Below, one piece after another: positions 63,980-64,000 of a stretch of 64,000 nt of DNA. The position numbers were made by a program, and so were the translations under genes. This DNA is from Ruminococcus sp. (GTDB taxonomy: Bacteria > Bacillota > Clostridia > Oscillospirales > Ruminococcaceae). The stretch lies in the NCBI GenBank assembly GCA_021199375.1, contig JAJQIB010000016.1, positions 33,914-97,913 of the forward strand, in the 5' to 3' direction. The notes under the pieces were generated by a model. That model worked only from the letters and a program-made list of their open reading frames with translations, had not been told where the DNA came from and did no database searches. Position 1 is the stretch's first letter; every line of letters begins with the position of its first letter.

Positions 63980-64000
63980 ATGGACAAGGTTAAGATTTTG
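63980..64000 (+). CDS. Partial gene, start only
   Basis: ATG with AAGGAG 7 nt upstream begins MDKVKIL and runs off the window. The start MxKxKIL is common for response regulators, and TTAAGA repeats lie upstream, but seven codons cannot establish a family. Confidence 0.5.

Overview
The window comes from a low-to-moderate GC, Gram-positive, spore-forming anaerobe, most likely a gut Clostridia of the Ruminococcaceae/Oscillospiraceae type. The evidence is AAGGAGG-type ribosome binding sites, consensus TTGACA-17-TATAAT promoters, T-box, SAM, THF and cobalamin riboswitches, spoVS and a gerA-type germination operon, a Feo system with a FeoB-associated Cys-rich protein, and many Ser/Asp-rich surface linkers. 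Genus-level placement is inference.

Layout. 1-515: distal end of a CRISPR array with type I-C-like repeats; no cas genes are in view. 575-9432 (minus strand): rnr-secG, a serine hydrolase, a zinc-dependent phospholipase C-like protein, the feoA-feoA-feoB-Cys-rich iron operon with three related palindromic operators, and a DUF218 protein. 9559-11503: a small orphan gene, a secreted CAP/FN3 protein, and a tRNA-Val/Asp/Gly cluster. 11558-17389: a Tyr-type T-box, a YjbR-like gene and tyrS; a PHP phosphatase; SAM-I riboswitch with metK, ymdB and spoVS. 17655-21308: a MacAB-like ABC exporter whose adaptor carries an N-terminal sigma-factor-like region. 21393-27037 (minus): a TPR-SUFU-DUF2185 protein, an Rrf2 regulator and gerAA-AB-AC. 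27176-33744: DUF421/DUF4363, a divergent type IIA topoisomerase pair with a small membrane protein between the subunits, and an anchored orphan. 33900-41537: a PASTA pseudokinase, pfkA, THF riboswitch with folT, rqcH, and a two-component system whose kinase is frameshifted.

The main locus is 41594-55460. A cobalamin riboswitch with its own terminator precedes ten tightly packed plus-strand genes. They encode a wall-sorted beta-propeller/FN3 protein, a DUF4430 (transcobalamin C-terminal-like) protein, a membrane-anchored alpha/alpha-barrel protein, a MoxR-DUF58-transglutaminase cassette whose transglutaminase has Ser at the catalytic Cys position, a second DUF4430 protein, and a complete ECF transporter (T, fused A-A', S). 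I read this as a corrinoid capture and import system that uses, on separate polypeptides, folds related to the two domains of animal intrinsic factor/transcobalamin. Ligand and function are inferred.

55581-64000: a DUF3783 protein and an EamA transporter; a second, canonical MoxR-DUF58-transglutaminase cassette; a DNA alkyl-transferase; a Gly/Pro-rich small membrane protein; a PH-domain protein; an FkbM methyltransferase; and the first codons of a gene that runs off the right edge.
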